DNA of 42,023 bases from Pseudomonadota bacterium (GCA_002747455.1 PDPG01000022.1:1-42023); one strand, 5' to 3'; shown: positions 1 to 8,263, counted from the stretch's first letter. Translations and numbers: made by a program. Notes: generated by a model from the sequence alone, not told the origin.

Positions 1-109
1 GGACATAAATATCAGCCTGTGAGTGGGTAAAAGCTGTCAGTAACAGCCCGGCTGTGAGTAAAGTGGTCAAAGAGAGGGTGGGTTTATGTTTTTGAGTGGA
101 AATGAACAT
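1..109 (-). CDS. N-terminus of an exported protein (cut by window edge)
   Basis: Reading leftward from an ATG at 109, the first 36 codons give a classic Sec signal peptide: a basic start (MFISTQKHK), a hydrophobic core around residues 13-26 and an alanine-rich end near SQA-DIYV. A good ribosome site (CAGGAG) lies about 7 bases upstream of the ATG, which supports this start. The rest of the gene is outside the window, so the mature protein cannot be identified. A mature start such as ADIY is seen in DUF4124-type periplasmic proteins and some lytic transglycosylases, but four residues are not enough to assign a family. It is transcribed in the same direction as the PhnA-like gene at 362-946, about 250 bases away. 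Confidence 0.6.
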   Translation of the reverse strand, partial: MFISTQKHKPTLSLTTLLTAGLLLTAFTHSQADIYV

Positions 110-361
110 TTTATTCTCCTGGGATTCTATCGTTTCTAATCATTCAGCCATTTCCAATGGCCTTATAACTACAGACGAATGACAGGCAAATTCTTTACGG
201 GGGGTAGTGAATTTTTTTGGAAAATCTTTGTTTATTTTATTTATAAAGACCCGCTGGGCCGGTCTGACAGGGAAAGGTAACGCCACGTGCAACCTCTAGC
301 AGACCCAGCCTACGGATTTGTAACTGAGGCCTGCCGAGAGTCCGACATCAATAGAAAAAAG

Positions 362-946
362 CTAACCAGCCTTCTTAACAAACTTGGTCAGGATAACAAT
401 CCGGGTTCCATTGACTCTGCCTTCAATGTGCTCAGGGTTATCCTGAACCAAGGCAATACCACGCACCGCCGTGCCACGCTTGGCCACAAAGCTGGTACCT
501 TTTACATTCAAGTCCTTTGTCAACGTAACGGTATCGCCGGTTTCCAATAAGGCACCATTACAGTCCACATGGCGCACACTATCTTCTTCGTTGTCACCCT
601 CACCCGTGGCTGCTGCCCAAGCCTGAGTCTCCTCATCCAGATACATCATATCCAGCGCGTCCTGCGCCCAAGCCTCGGTCGCACTGAGGCGTTTTAACAT
701 CCGCCAAGACACCACCTGCACCGCTGCTTCCTGGCTCCACATACTCTCATTCAGGCAACGCCAGTGGTGCACATCCACCGTCTCAGGGTGCTCGATCTGG
801 CCACGACAGATATCGCACATCAACACCGAGTCATCCACGTGCCCTTGCGAGTGAGGTGCCACTTCATAAACCGATAAATCACTGTCCGTACCGCATAGCT
901 CACATTTGGATTCACTACGCGCTTTTAATGCCTGTTCTGTATTCAT
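362..946 (-). CDS. PhnA/YjdM-like zinc-ribbon domain protein
   Basis: This 194-residue protein has a four-cysteine zinc ribbon at its N-terminus (CELC near residues 15-18 and CDIC near 44-47). Its C-terminus (about 125-194) is the PhnA domain, recognisable by the DCNGxxLxxGDTVTLTKDLxVKGT pattern and a closing LTKFVKKAG. E. coli PhnA/YjdM is the reference; despite its name it is not clearly required for phosphonate use and its cellular role is poorly defined. This protein is longer than the roughly 110-residue E. coli protein because of an acidic, tryptophan-containing linker of about 80 residues between the two parts, as in many proteobacterial homologues. No phosphonate genes are adjacent. 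The ATG at 946 gives the natural N-terminus MNTEQALKAR. Family assignment is firm; function is not. Confidence 0.85.
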   Translation of the reverse strand: MNTEQALKARSESKCELCGTDSDLSVYEVAPHSQGHVDDSVLMCDICRGQIEHPETVDVHHWRCLNESMWSQEAAVQVVSWRMLKRLSATEAWAQDALDMMYLDEETQAWAAATGEGDNEEDSVRHVDCNGALLETGDTVTLTKDLNVKGTSFVAKRGTAVRGIALVQDNPEHIEGRVNGTRIVILTKFVKKAG

Positions 947-1151
947 GGGTCTGCCATCTCTGATAATTTTTCCGGATTATAGCGAAATACACGTAGCAAT
1001 GAAGCGGTGGATGCTGCAAAAACGCTCACCATAACGCTTGACAGTTCGGGCGCAAACCTCTCCTTAGCAACACAATGGCCACGATGGTACAATCGGGGCG
1101 AGTTTGACCCCTAAAGCTTTATCAAGATAACAATGAAAACGAGGGACTAAA
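947..1151. promoter_or_regulatory. divergent intergenic region with a candidate promoter
   Basis: This 205-base region separates the leftward phnA-like gene from the rightward fatty-acid oxidation pair, so it should hold promoters for both. A possible sigma-70 promoter for the rightward genes is TTAGCA (1064-1069), an 18-base spacer, then TACAAT (1088-1093), about 58 bases before the ATG at 1152. The -10 is good and the -35 is weak. No operator-like palindrome stood out. Confidence 0.3.
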
Positions 1152-1868
1152 ATGGCAATCATCGACTATGAAACGCGTGGCAAGATCGCGCTAGTGACGC
1201 TGAACAACGGCGAGAATCGTCAGGATCTGGCATTCGCTCAGGCGATGCTTGCAGCGCTTGACCAGGCAGAAGCAGATCGCAGCATTAAGGCAATGGTCAT
1301 TACCTCAAGTGACGAGAAAAACTGGAGTCAGGGAGTCGATTTAAACTTTCTGAGTGCCGCTCTGAGGGAAGGTCGTCAGGCCGACATCAAAGCGTTTATG
1401 TACTGCATGAATGATGTTTTTTCACGGCTACTGTCAGCCCCTTTTCCAGTAATTGCAGCGATCAACGGTCATGCCTTCGGTAACGGCGCGATGCTGGCTT
1501 GTGCCTGTGACTTCCGGTTTATGCGTGCCGATCGCGGCTACTTCTGCTTCCCGGAAGTGGATATCTCCATTCCATTCATGCCCAGCATGATTGCATTCGT
1601 TAAAAAAGCGATGCCCCATTATCTTTTGAATGATCTGAAGCTCACTGGCAGACGCGCGACAGCGACTGAGCTTGAAGCACATCATGTTATCAATAGCGCC
1701 TGTGCTGATGCGGCATCCACGCTGGATCAAGCAATGGAATTTGCGGCCACTTTCCATAAAGCGCGTGGCATTTTTGGTGAGCATAAGCGACGTTTGCACA
1801 AACATATTTTCGATATCATGGCGAATGAAGACAAGCCACTGATTGAGGAACTGAAACTTATGGCCTAA
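1152..1868 (+). CDS. enoyl-CoA hydratase/isomerase family protein (likely enoyl-CoA delta-isomerase)
   Basis: A 238-residue crotonase-fold protein. The oxyanion-hole segments are visible as WSQGVDLNFL (about residues 57-66) and INGHAFGNGAML (about 104-115). The segment FPEVD (about 134-138) carries a single glutamate at the position used as catalytic base by delta3,delta2-enoyl-CoA isomerases, and the second hydratase glutamate is not evident. The short length also fits the isomerase class rather than a 260-residue hydratase. Such enzymes move double bonds of unsaturated acyl-CoAs so that beta-oxidation can proceed. The start is backed by GAGGGA upstream. The gene ends 33 bases before a 2,4-dienoyl-CoA reductase-like SDR on the same strand, and this pairing is the strongest argument for the isomerase role. 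Exact substrate is inferred. Confidence 0.8.
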   Translation: MAIIDYETRGKIALVTLNNGENRQDLAFAQAMLAALDQAEADRSIKAMVITSSDEKNWSQGVDLNFLSAALREGRQADIKAFMYCMNDVFSRLLSAPFPVIAAINGHAFGNGAMLACACDFRFMRADRGYFCFPEVDISIPFMPSMIAFVKKAMPHYLLNDLKLTGRRATATELEAHHVINSACADAASTLDQAMEFAATFHKARGIFGEHKRRLHKHIFDIMANEDKPLIEELKLMA

Positions 1869-1901
1869 GTGCCAAAACACCATTTCTAGGAGTATCTAAT
1901 T

Positions 1902-2723
1902 ATGAGTATGTCATTTGATTTTTCGGGTCAAAATGTCTTTGTTGTCGGCGGAACCAGTGGCATTAACTACGGTATCGCTCAGGGCTTTGCCCGATGGGGT
2001 GCTAAGGTGATGGTTGCCTCACGCAGTCAGAAAAAAGTAGATAAGGCCGTTGCCGGACTTCAGGCGCTTGGCGCGGAAGCTGCGGGTGTCGCCTTTGACG
2101 TGCGTGACTACGATGCGGTTGAAGCAGGCTTTGAAGCCGCCAGCGCATTCTTCGGCGGGGATATCGACAATTTGATCTCAGGCGCAGCAGGTAACATTCC
2201 CGCACGGTTGCTGGATCTTTCTCCGAATGCAATTAAGTCAATGGTTGATATTGACCTGATGGGTACATTCCATGTGATGCGTGCAAGCTATCCCCACCTG
2301 AAAAAGCCAGGTGCCAGCATAGTGAACATTTCAGCACCTCAGGCATTCAATGCAATGAGTCATCAGGCTCCTGTTTGTGCCGCTAAGGCAGGCGTGGATA
2401 TGGTGACTAAATCCTTGTCTCTGGAGTGGGGCCCCGAAGGTGTGCGGGTCAACTCAATTTCGCCAGGCCCGATTGAAGGTACTGAAGGTATGGCACGCTT
2501 AGCTCCTACCGAGCAAATCCGCGATGCGGTGGTGAAGTCTGTACCAATCAAGCGTTTCGGAAATACAGACGATATTGCCAAGGCTGCTGGTTTCTTATGT
2601 TCGGATGCGGGTTCTTACGTTTCAGGCGTAGTGCTGCCGGTTGATGGTGGCTGGGGTGTGTCAGGTGCGTCCGTTGTAATGACTGCTGCTGCCGGGTTTA
2701 TGGATAAGCTAACGGGTAAGTAA
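1902..2723 (+). CDS. SDR-family oxidoreductase, 2,4-dienoyl-CoA reductase-like
   Basis: This 273-residue short-chain dehydrogenase has the nucleotide-binding glycine motif GGTSGINYGIA near residues 16-26, an SRS segment near 40 expected to contact the NADP phosphate, and the usual PVDGGW end of the fold. The classical catalytic YxxxK is altered: the tyrosine position reads PVCAAKAG, so lysine is present but tyrosine is absent. Loss of this tyrosine together with the VRVNSISPGPIEGTEGM segment is characteristic of the peroxisomal-type 2,4-dienoyl-CoA reductases. These use NADPH to reduce the conjugated dienoyl-CoA formed when polyunsaturated fatty acids are oxidised. The start has AGGAG eight bases upstream. 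It follows the isomerase-like gene by 33 bases, suggesting one transcript that ends at the hairpin at 2769-2802. Confidence 0.8.
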   Translation: MSMSFDFSGQNVFVVGGTSGINYGIAQGFARWGAKVMVASRSQKKVDKAVAGLQALGAEAAGVAFDVRDYDAVEAGFEAASAFFGGDIDNLISGAAGNIPARLLDLSPNAIKSMVDIDLMGTFHVMRASYPHLKKPGASIVNISAPQAFNAMSHQAPVCAAKAGVDMVTKSLSLEWGPEGVRVNSISPGPIEGTEGMARLAPTEQIRDAVVKSVPIKRFGNTDDIAKAAGFLCSDAGSYVSGVVLPVDGGWGVSGASVVMTAAAGFMDKLTGK

Positions 2724-2768
2724 CATTAGGAGTGGCTGCGAAGCCATGAGTGGTTCTGCGTAACCGAG

Positions 2769-2802
2769 CGTCCCGCGCATAAAAATACTTATGCGCGGGA
2801 CG
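2769..2802. terminator. hairpin between convergent genes
   Basis: A perfect 14-base-pair stem (2769-2782 with 2789-2802, arm CGTCCCGCGCATAA) closes a 6-base loop. It lies between the end of the SDR gene and the end of the leftward pilY1-like gene, so it can serve both strands, although the flanking T-tracts are short (GCTGCTTT on the plus side). Confidence 0.75.
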
Positions 2803-2834
2803 GCTGCTTTAGTGTGGATTATAAATTACGCAGT

Positions 2835-5800
2835 TTACTGCCCTGCATCTAACCAAAATACCTTGGGCAATAGATCACCCAAGTTGATGTTCCCGTCCTT
2901 GGTGTTACGATTAATCAACGGCTTCTGCATCCTACCAACACGCACATCCACGAATTGATCACAGCCGGTTTTACTACAGTTTGATGGTTCATTAAAGACC
3001 AATTTGGGTGAATCAGGAATATCCCCTACCCCAATAACGGTAGAAATATCACTGTCTGTCACATTGTCATCATCATCCAGGTCAACCACTGCCTTGGCCT
3101 TAACCAAATCTAGTACATACGCGCGACCAACGTTACTGCTCTTATACGTACAACTATCCTCCCCTCCCGTGCTAGTTGGTGTCGATGAAGGGCCGAAGGT
3201 CGTAAACATCACCTTATTCATAAAGATCAATGGCGATGACAAAGATTTTTCTCCAGAGCCGTTAGCCAAGTCCAAATACCAACCTTTGTGATCTGGCATA
3301 AAGTCTGCCCCTGCCAACGCTGTCCGGGACACCAAGTCACTATGTGTCAGCGCCGCCGGTGGTGTTTCTGGGGTATGAACGGCATTCTCATCCTGCAACA
3401 CATAAAAGCGATCCTGAATACTGGTATTTTGGGGGTGGGAACGATAGCCACTGCCAATAGCAATCAATGTCACCAGTTGCCCTTTGTGCTTAAACAAAGA
3501 GACATCTGGCTCATAGAAAAACATCCGGCTATTTGTACCACCACCAAGACTGGCCAGCTTATAAATCCGTGCGTCATTCTTCACGTCATTTAGGCTTTCA
3601 TCGTCATCAATATCATCCATATTCAAATCAGCACGCCAGACGTTGCCACCAAGGTCGCCAAAGTACAGTCGATCAATGGAACCATTACGATCCAAGTCTA
3701 ACAAACGAATATTGCCTGCAACGGAGTGCTTCAAATCACCACCAACATGCGACCAAATCAGTGCGCCAGTTTTAGCGTTGACTACATAGACACCATTACC
3801 CTTGGCGGCACCTGCAGCTCTATCGGCGGGGTCTTCCTGGTCATAAACAGACGCATCATAGCCACCGCCGAATACCAGCACACCTTCATACTTGGCATCT
3901 CCGGCAACTGAAGCTTTATAGCGTAGCTTTGCTGGTGTAAGCCTGGACCAACTTTGAGCAAGCCGCCCAAAACCAGCCGTGTCATTATTAATCCGCCACA
4001 TTAGTGCTGGGCTTTCAGGATTGGTAATATCCAGAGCATAATAAGCATTACCACCACGACGCAGCCCGAAGTAAAGGTAGGCTTTCTCACCATCTCCTGC
4101 GTCAACCTGACCATTTTTGTTTTTGTCATCCAACCAAACAGTCATCTCACCATCAACACCATAGATATGTTTCACCGAGCCACTGAGCGGTTTGTTTCTG
4201 TATTGAGCAGAAATATTAGATAACAACTCAGAAGGCATATAGGCAAATAGCTCGTCGCCACCGCCAGTGCTGCTTGCATCACCAGCATTAATCGCGTGTA
4301 CAAAACCTTCATTCGTACCAACAAAAATTACCTCTTTACTGCCATAGGAAACCACCAGCGGTTTGCCATGCAAAATATCGCCCAAATGATGCCGCGTAGT
4401 ACCATCTGCGTTGTAACCTTTGATGAACCTCAACATTGCGGTGTATTCAGTATCAGAGATAGTTGCACCCGATGTTGCATCACCGGCTAGTGCTGCCTTG
4501 CTAACGGATGAGGCATCCAAAGCCACCAAGTCAGAACCGTTATCAGTCAGTATCTTGCGGCTATCCGGGTTGATATGGCTGGCCACTCCGCCCGAAGTCA
4601 CAGGGTTTCTTCCTTCGGTATCGCCAGTACCAGGTGTTGGGGCGCTCGACTCTTCCCAAAAATCCACAGCATTAGCATTTAAAACACCGAGGGTATTCAC
4701 TGCAACCGCATTATTTTTATCAATAATCTGACCATCACTGTTCAGTTTGAATTTTTTCAGATTCCCTGCCCAACTGGGTGAGTCTGAGTTTTCGAACATA
4801 GGGATATAAACACTATTACTATGAGACAGTAAAGATTTCTGATCGACAGTATAGGTTGGTGCCGAATAACTTCTTGCTGTTTTCGACACATCCTCAATGA
4901 TGTGCTTAAACACTGCTGTCAGTGCCTCAGCATCTGCAGCATGGAAGAATTGCCCACCACCTGCTTGCGCCACACTCTTAAGGAACCTTTCTGCCTCTGA
5001 CCCCGCACCCATGTCAAAGCCAATCGTGTAGGTATTGATGAGATTTTCCCCACTCACAATATCGCTTTGATCAACTGTAGACAAGAATTTGGCAATTTCC
5101 ACACCACAGCGACCATCACCGGGATCCACACAATCCGTTGTAGAGCCTGTCAGCGCTTTTACATCAACCATCGTTTGAGCAAAAGCAGTCCGATCGGGCA
5201 CATAAGGCTTACCATCGGACAACAAAACAATGGCATTGTCTTCACACTTATCAGTAATAGGTGACTCGTAAACAATGTCAGTATTCAAGTTGACATCCAC
5301 CTGCACTTCATCACAGCTGTATTTTTGATAATCACAACGTGTAGCCACCTGTGGAAACTGACAAATGAACGTGCGATTCGTCGAACATGCTGCTGCTTCT
5401 GCCTCAGTGCCGGAAGAACAATTAGTGGAACTTGTATCACGACAACTGGTAAAGCGCGGATTCGAAGCCAAACAATCCGCCTCACTACCCAGCGTACACG
5501 CCATACTCCAGGTTTCCGTCGATGTCGTACAATTCGTACCCAGGCCACAACTGGTTGTGCCGATTTCACATAAACCCTGCTGAGTAACCGGCACGCAATT
5601 AGTGCCACAATCCGCATCCGGTGTCTCACAAATAACCTTGCCACCGGTTACACTCTGGTTCACCGTACCTTCGGGAGCGCCACGGTAAGTTGACGGATGT
5701 GCCGCATGGTTTTGCTCTGGTGTTGCCAAGCCCCATTTCGGTCTTTCTCCACGGAAGTAAAGGGCTGCCTCATACAGGGCATCCACCAATGGTGTGTTTC

Positions 5801-6302
5801 CATAAGGGTACCAACTACCTAGTATGCGCGGCAGAAATTCACGCACTTTTTCATTCGGTAACGGATCGGGCAGCACGTCATCGGAGAGCGAGAAATAACC
5901 AACGCTACTCGTATCAGCCGGATCATAAGGCAGCACGTTTGACAGCATAATGGGGGTAGCCAAGTCATCAATATTGGAAACAGGAAAGGAAACACCATGT
6001 GCAAACGGCCTGCCATGTCCGTTACCAAAGCCCATCAAGCCGACTCTCACACCAACAAAATCACTGTCCGACATTATGCCATTAAATGCTCTGCGCAAAG
6101 CATCGGAACGGGTTTCAGTGCGGCCAGAAACTTCTTTCTTCATACTGCCGGACTGATCAAGTACCATCAGGATGTTTGGTTTTGATGGCGGTATCTCCGC
6201 CTGGAAAATCTCAATATCTTCCGCATAAGCGGTACGAATCAGGGACAGAAAAGCCAAGCTAAACAGCCACATAGTAAAGGATTTCATATTATTTTTATTC
6301 AT
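2835..6302 (-). CDS. pilY1: PilY1/PilC-type pilus adhesin with vWA and beta-propeller domains
   Basis: A large exported protein. I place the start at 6302 because it yields a signal peptide (MNKNNMKSFTMWLFSLAF..., cleaved after AYA); a longer in-frame start at 6371 adds 23 residues before that signal and is less likely. The mature N-terminus is a von Willebrand A domain with the metal site motif DQSGS (about residue 49 from this start) and a later LLSDGKP strand. Between them lies a stretch with 14 cysteines (5313-5630). The C-terminal half is the PilC/PilY1 beta-propeller, seen in the YFGLRRGGNAYYALDITNP signature, a calcium-loop-like DKNKNGQVDAGD near 4095-4130 and a second DLDRNGSID near 3672-3700. 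PilY1 proteins sit at the type IV pilus tip or are secreted by the pilus machinery, and control retraction and surface sensing. No minor pilin genes (fimU, pilV, pilW, pilX, pilE) are beside it, which is unusual. Confidence 0.88.
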   Translation of the reverse strand: MNKNNMKSFTMWLFSLAFLSLIRTAYAEDIEIFQAEIPPSKPNILMVLDQSGSMKKEVSGRTETRSDALRRAFNGIMSDSDFVGVRVGLMGFGNGHGRPFAHGVSFPVSNIDDLATPIMLSNVLPYDPADTSSVGYFSLSDDVLPDPLPNEKVREFLPRILGSWYPYGNTPLVDALYEAALYFRGERPKWGLATPEQNHAAHPSTYRGAPEGTVNQSVTGGKVICETPDADCGTNCVPVTQQGLCEIGTTSCGLGTNCTTSTETWSMACTLGSEADCLASNPRFTSCRDTSSTNCSSGTEAEAAACSTNRTFICQFPQVATRCDYQKYSCDEVQVDVNLNTDIVYESPITDKCEDNAIVLLSDGKPYVPDRTAFAQTMVDVKALTGSTTDCVDPGDGRCGVEIAKFLSTVDQSDIVSGENLINTYTIGFDMGAGSEAERFLKSVAQAGGGQFFHAADAEALTAVFKHIIEDVSKTARSYSAPTYTVDQKSLLSHSNSVYIPMFENSDSPSWAGNLKKFKLNSDGQIIDKNNAVAVNTLGVLNANAVDFWEESSAPTPGTGDTEGRNPVTSGGVASHINPDSRKILTDNGSDLVALDASSVSKAALAGDATSGATISDTEYTAMLRFIKGYNADGTTRHHLGDILHGKPLVVSYGSKEVIFVGTNEGFVHAINAGDASSTGGGDELFAYMPSELLSNISAQYRNKPLSGSVKHIYGVDGEMTVWLDDKNKNGQVDAGDGEKAYLYFGLRRGGNAYYALDITNPESPALMWRINNDTAGFGRLAQSWSRLTPAKLRYKASVAGDAKYEGVLVFGGGYDASVYDQEDPADRAAGAAKGNGVYVVNAKTGALIWSHVGGDLKHSVAGNIRLLDLDRNGSIDRLYFGDLGGNVWRADLNMDDIDDDESLNDVKNDARIYKLASLGGGTNSRMFFYEPDVSLFKHKGQLVTLIAIGSGYRSHPQNTSIQDRFYVLQDENAVHTPETPPAALTHSDLVSRTALAGADFMPDHKGWYLDLANGSGEKSLSSPLIFMNKVMFTTFGPSSTPTSTGGEDSCTYKSSNVGRAYVLDLVKAKAVVDLDDDDNVTDSDISTVIGVGDIPDSPKLVFNEPSNCSKTGCDQFVDVRVGRMQKPLINRNTKDGNINLGDLLPKVFWLDAGQ

Positions 6303-6407
6303 TAGATTGCCCAGTTTAAACTCTGGTAATTTTACGGTGGTGGGGGAGTACGATTCTATTTTCAAAACCATGAGCGCAAGATGAACAGCACCATACAGGC
6401 TTTGAGA

Positions 6408-6623
6408 CTAAACCACCTCTACCTGCTCCCCCATAAACTCCACCACCATGCCCCGATAGATTTTACAGCGCTTACGCAACTCAACCTGTCCGCCAACTTT
6501 CACTTGACCTTCACCGATCAGGCTTTTAGCCAAGCCACCGCTATCCACCCAACCGGTGGCTTTCAACAGGTTATTCAGCTCGATATAGTCATCGTATTCT
6601 AATTCAAATTTTTGTAATGCCAC
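6408..6623 (-). CDS. YbcJ-like S4-domain RNA-binding protein
   Basis: This 71-residue protein is one S4 RNA-binding domain. The motif LLKATGWVDSGGLAKSLIGEGQVKVGGQVELRKRCKI, spread over residues about 19-55, is the S4 alpha-L fold as in E. coli YbcJ (about 70 residues), including the GxVxVNG-type turn. YbcJ-like proteins are small presumed RNA binders with no firmly established partner. The gene lies 63 bases downstream of the Ldh-family gene on the same strand with no terminator between them, so co-transcription is possible. The intergenic gap to the pilY1-like gene is about 105 bases. Confidence 0.85.
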   Translation of the reverse strand: MALQKFELEYDDYIELNNLLKATGWVDSGGLAKSLIGEGQVKVGGQVELRKRCKIYRGMVVEFMGEQVEVV

Positions 6624-6686
6624 ATGTGCCCCCTTTATCGTTATTTAATGTGAATAAGCATTGTAATAAGACAAATCCCTGCACCA

Positions 6687-7688
6687 TTACGCACTCAGTT
6701 CCGCAATTTTATCCAGTAATGCTTGTGGTACTTCCACACCTTCCGCTTCGTGCTTTTCACGCAGGGAATGACGACGTGCCCCCGGAATCCGCACGTCATT
6801 ATCTTCAGTCATCGCGGTGAACATGGTTTCCAGATGTGCGAGATAATCATCGCTGTAAAAATCAGGGTTGAAAGCGATGATACTTTGTCCAACATTTGGC
6901 GGGCCACCCTCACTCGTGCTGAACATTGAGGCTTCATACGAGCAGTTACTCCCCGTCAATGCACCACCCATCAAGTCCACAATCAAGCCCAGCCCGAAGC
7001 CCTTTGGCCCGCCAACCGGAAGCTGTGCGCCTTTCAAGGCGGCTGCGGGATCAGTGGTTGGATTGCCCTGCGCGTCAATGGCATGACCCGGCTCGATGGA
7101 GCGCCCCTCATTGGCTGCTCTTACAATGTTGACGCGAGCCGTCGAAGCCGTTGCCATATCGATAACAACAGGTGCATCATCCTGCCGCGGTGAACCGAAG
7201 GCAAAAGGATTCGTTCCAAAAAATGGCACTTTTCCGCCATGTGCAGCAACGGCTTTGGAGGAGTTGGCAAACATCAGTGAGACTAAACCGCGCTGTGCCA
7301 GTCGGCGCACAAACCAACCCAAAACGCCTGCGGAGTAAGAGTGATGAATCGCCATCATGCCAATGCCCTGTGCCTTGGCTGTTTCGATCAGGCGCTCCTC
7401 GACGTGCATGTATGCAGTGTGACAAAAGCCATGATTGGCATTAACAAGCGTGGCCGCCGCAGATTCACGAACAATCTCCGGCACAGCATCACCAATAACC
7501 TTGCCGCAACGTAAATGATTTAAATAAAGGTGAATGTAGCCCAAGCCAACATTGCGAATGCCCTCTGCCTCAGCATCCATAAGCTCCTGCGCCACCACCC
7601 CAGCTTGCAGCTCACTGGCACCACATTTTCGCAGCGCGTCATAGCTCAAGTCATGGATTTGTTGGAGAGTAAGGCGAACCGTTGTCAT
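6687..7688 (-). CDS. Ldh-family (malate/L-lactate/ureidoglycolate type) dehydrogenase
   Basis: This 333-residue protein belongs to the NAD(P)-dependent Ldh family (PF02615), which is unrelated to classical lactate and malate dehydrogenases and includes sulfolactate, ureidoglycolate, malate and delta1-piperideine-2-carboxylate reductases. Visible marks are the N-terminal helix (RLTLQQIHDLSYDALRKCGAS), the conserved ANHGFCH and AIHHSYSAG segments carrying candidate catalytic histidines, and the nucleotide-binding FFGTNPFAFGSP stretch near residues 160-171. The C-terminus has the PGARRHSLRE signature. Substrate cannot be told from sequence alone. Nothing in its neighbourhood (an S4 protein downstream, a ruined SufBD gene upstream) points to a pathway. 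Confidence 0.85.
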   Translation of the reverse strand: MTTVRLTLQQIHDLSYDALRKCGASELQAGVVAQELMDAEAEGIRNVGLGYIHLYLNHLRCGKVIGDAVPEIVRESAAATLVNANHGFCHTAYMHVEERLIETAKAQGIGMMAIHHSYSAGVLGWFVRRLAQRGLVSLMFANSSKAVAAHGGKVPFFGTNPFAFGSPRQDDAPVVIDMATASTARVNIVRAANEGRSIEPGHAIDAQGNPTTDPAAALKGAQLPVGGPKGFGLGLIVDLMGGALTGSNCSYEASMFSTSEGGPPNVGQSIIAFNPDFYSDDYLAHLETMFTAMTEDNDVRIPGARRHSLREKHEAEGVEVPQALLDKIAELSA

Positions 7689-7749
7689 AAGAATACCTGC
7701 TGATCAAAAATAGTCTGAACAGTGTAGCTGACAACAACGGTGGATAACA

Positions 7750-8229
7750 GATTTTAGCCAACACACTTCTGGCCTTATCTTCACCCATACTTGAAGCCAT
7801 AAAGTAGGCGACTTTTTTCACTAATCATGCCGATTGATGCCTCGTGCGATAACTGTGAATTGTGATTGCGAGCCAGTAATGCAGGCGTGGAAGAAATTTC
7901 CCCTTCATCGTTGAGTTTTAAACCATCACATCCCCAAAAGCCCTTACTTCCGTCGGCATCACCGATAAATATTGCAATATTGGTAATACTGCCACCTGCC
8001 GACACCATACGGCTGATGCTATCTGAGTTCGCTCCTTCGCCCTGAAGATGTCAACCTGCATATTCTTCCCTCAGTGCTCAACTGATAACGAGTTACAAAC
8101 AGCCCCTTCTTGCAGGTAAGTTTCATTAATAGGAATATGATGTCCGGCGTGTACCGAATCAGGCACTGTAGAGCCATAAACAACGTTAACCTTCACATTT
8201 TTGCCGATAACTACAATGTAGTACGCAGA
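7750..8229 (-). pseudogene. remnant of a SufB/SufD-family protein
   Basis: Leftward frames here spell the C-terminal part of a SufBD (PF01458) protein, but broken. The first block (about 8229 to 8071) reads IGKNVKVNVVYGS and later IPINETYLQEGA, matching the IGINEIYVxxGA region. It runs into a TGA at 8071-8073 exactly where the family has tryptophan (VEH-stop-GKNMQVDI), so a TGG to TGA change is likely. After a one-base slip near 8047 the next frame gives GEGANSDSISRMVSAGG, then GDADGSKGFWGCDGL and LSHEASIGMI, the latter a hallmark of SufB. A second slip at the six-base T run 7813-7818 leads to YFMASSMGEDKARSVLAK, the family's final helix. The 5' half of the gene is missing. SufB and SufD are scaffold proteins for iron-sulfur cluster assembly. 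No SufC is nearby. Confidence 0.75.
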
Positions 8230-8244
8230 CTACATGTAATAAAT

Positions 8245-8263
8245 AATAATGAGAATCTTTATC
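8245..8263. promoter_or_regulatory. candidate Fur box
   Basis: The 19-mer AATAATGAGAATCTTTATC matches the classical Fur consensus GATAATGATAATCATTATC at 16 of 19 positions. It lies directly upstream of the SufBD-family remnant (leftward) and about 250 bases upstream of the vapD-like gene (rightward). Iron repression of a suf-type gene would make sense, so this is probably the surviving operator of the decayed gene. Confidence 0.55.

Noticed and set aside
247..265. Short stem AGACC/GGTCT with T-rich flank, possible terminator for the PhnA-like gene
   Set aside because: Only five base pairs with a nine-base loop; too weak to call.
5285..5644. Alternative leftward reading frame inside the pilY1-like gene, 119 codons
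   Set aside because: It overlaps the strongly supported PilY1 frame, is Arg/Val biased with no motif, and arises from the repetitive Cys-rich codons.
8210..8240. Short ACTACATTGTAGT and CTACATG repeats as a regulator site
   Set aside because: They fall at the broken 5' edge of the SufBD remnant and the arms are short; no coherent operator could be drawn apart from the Fur box.
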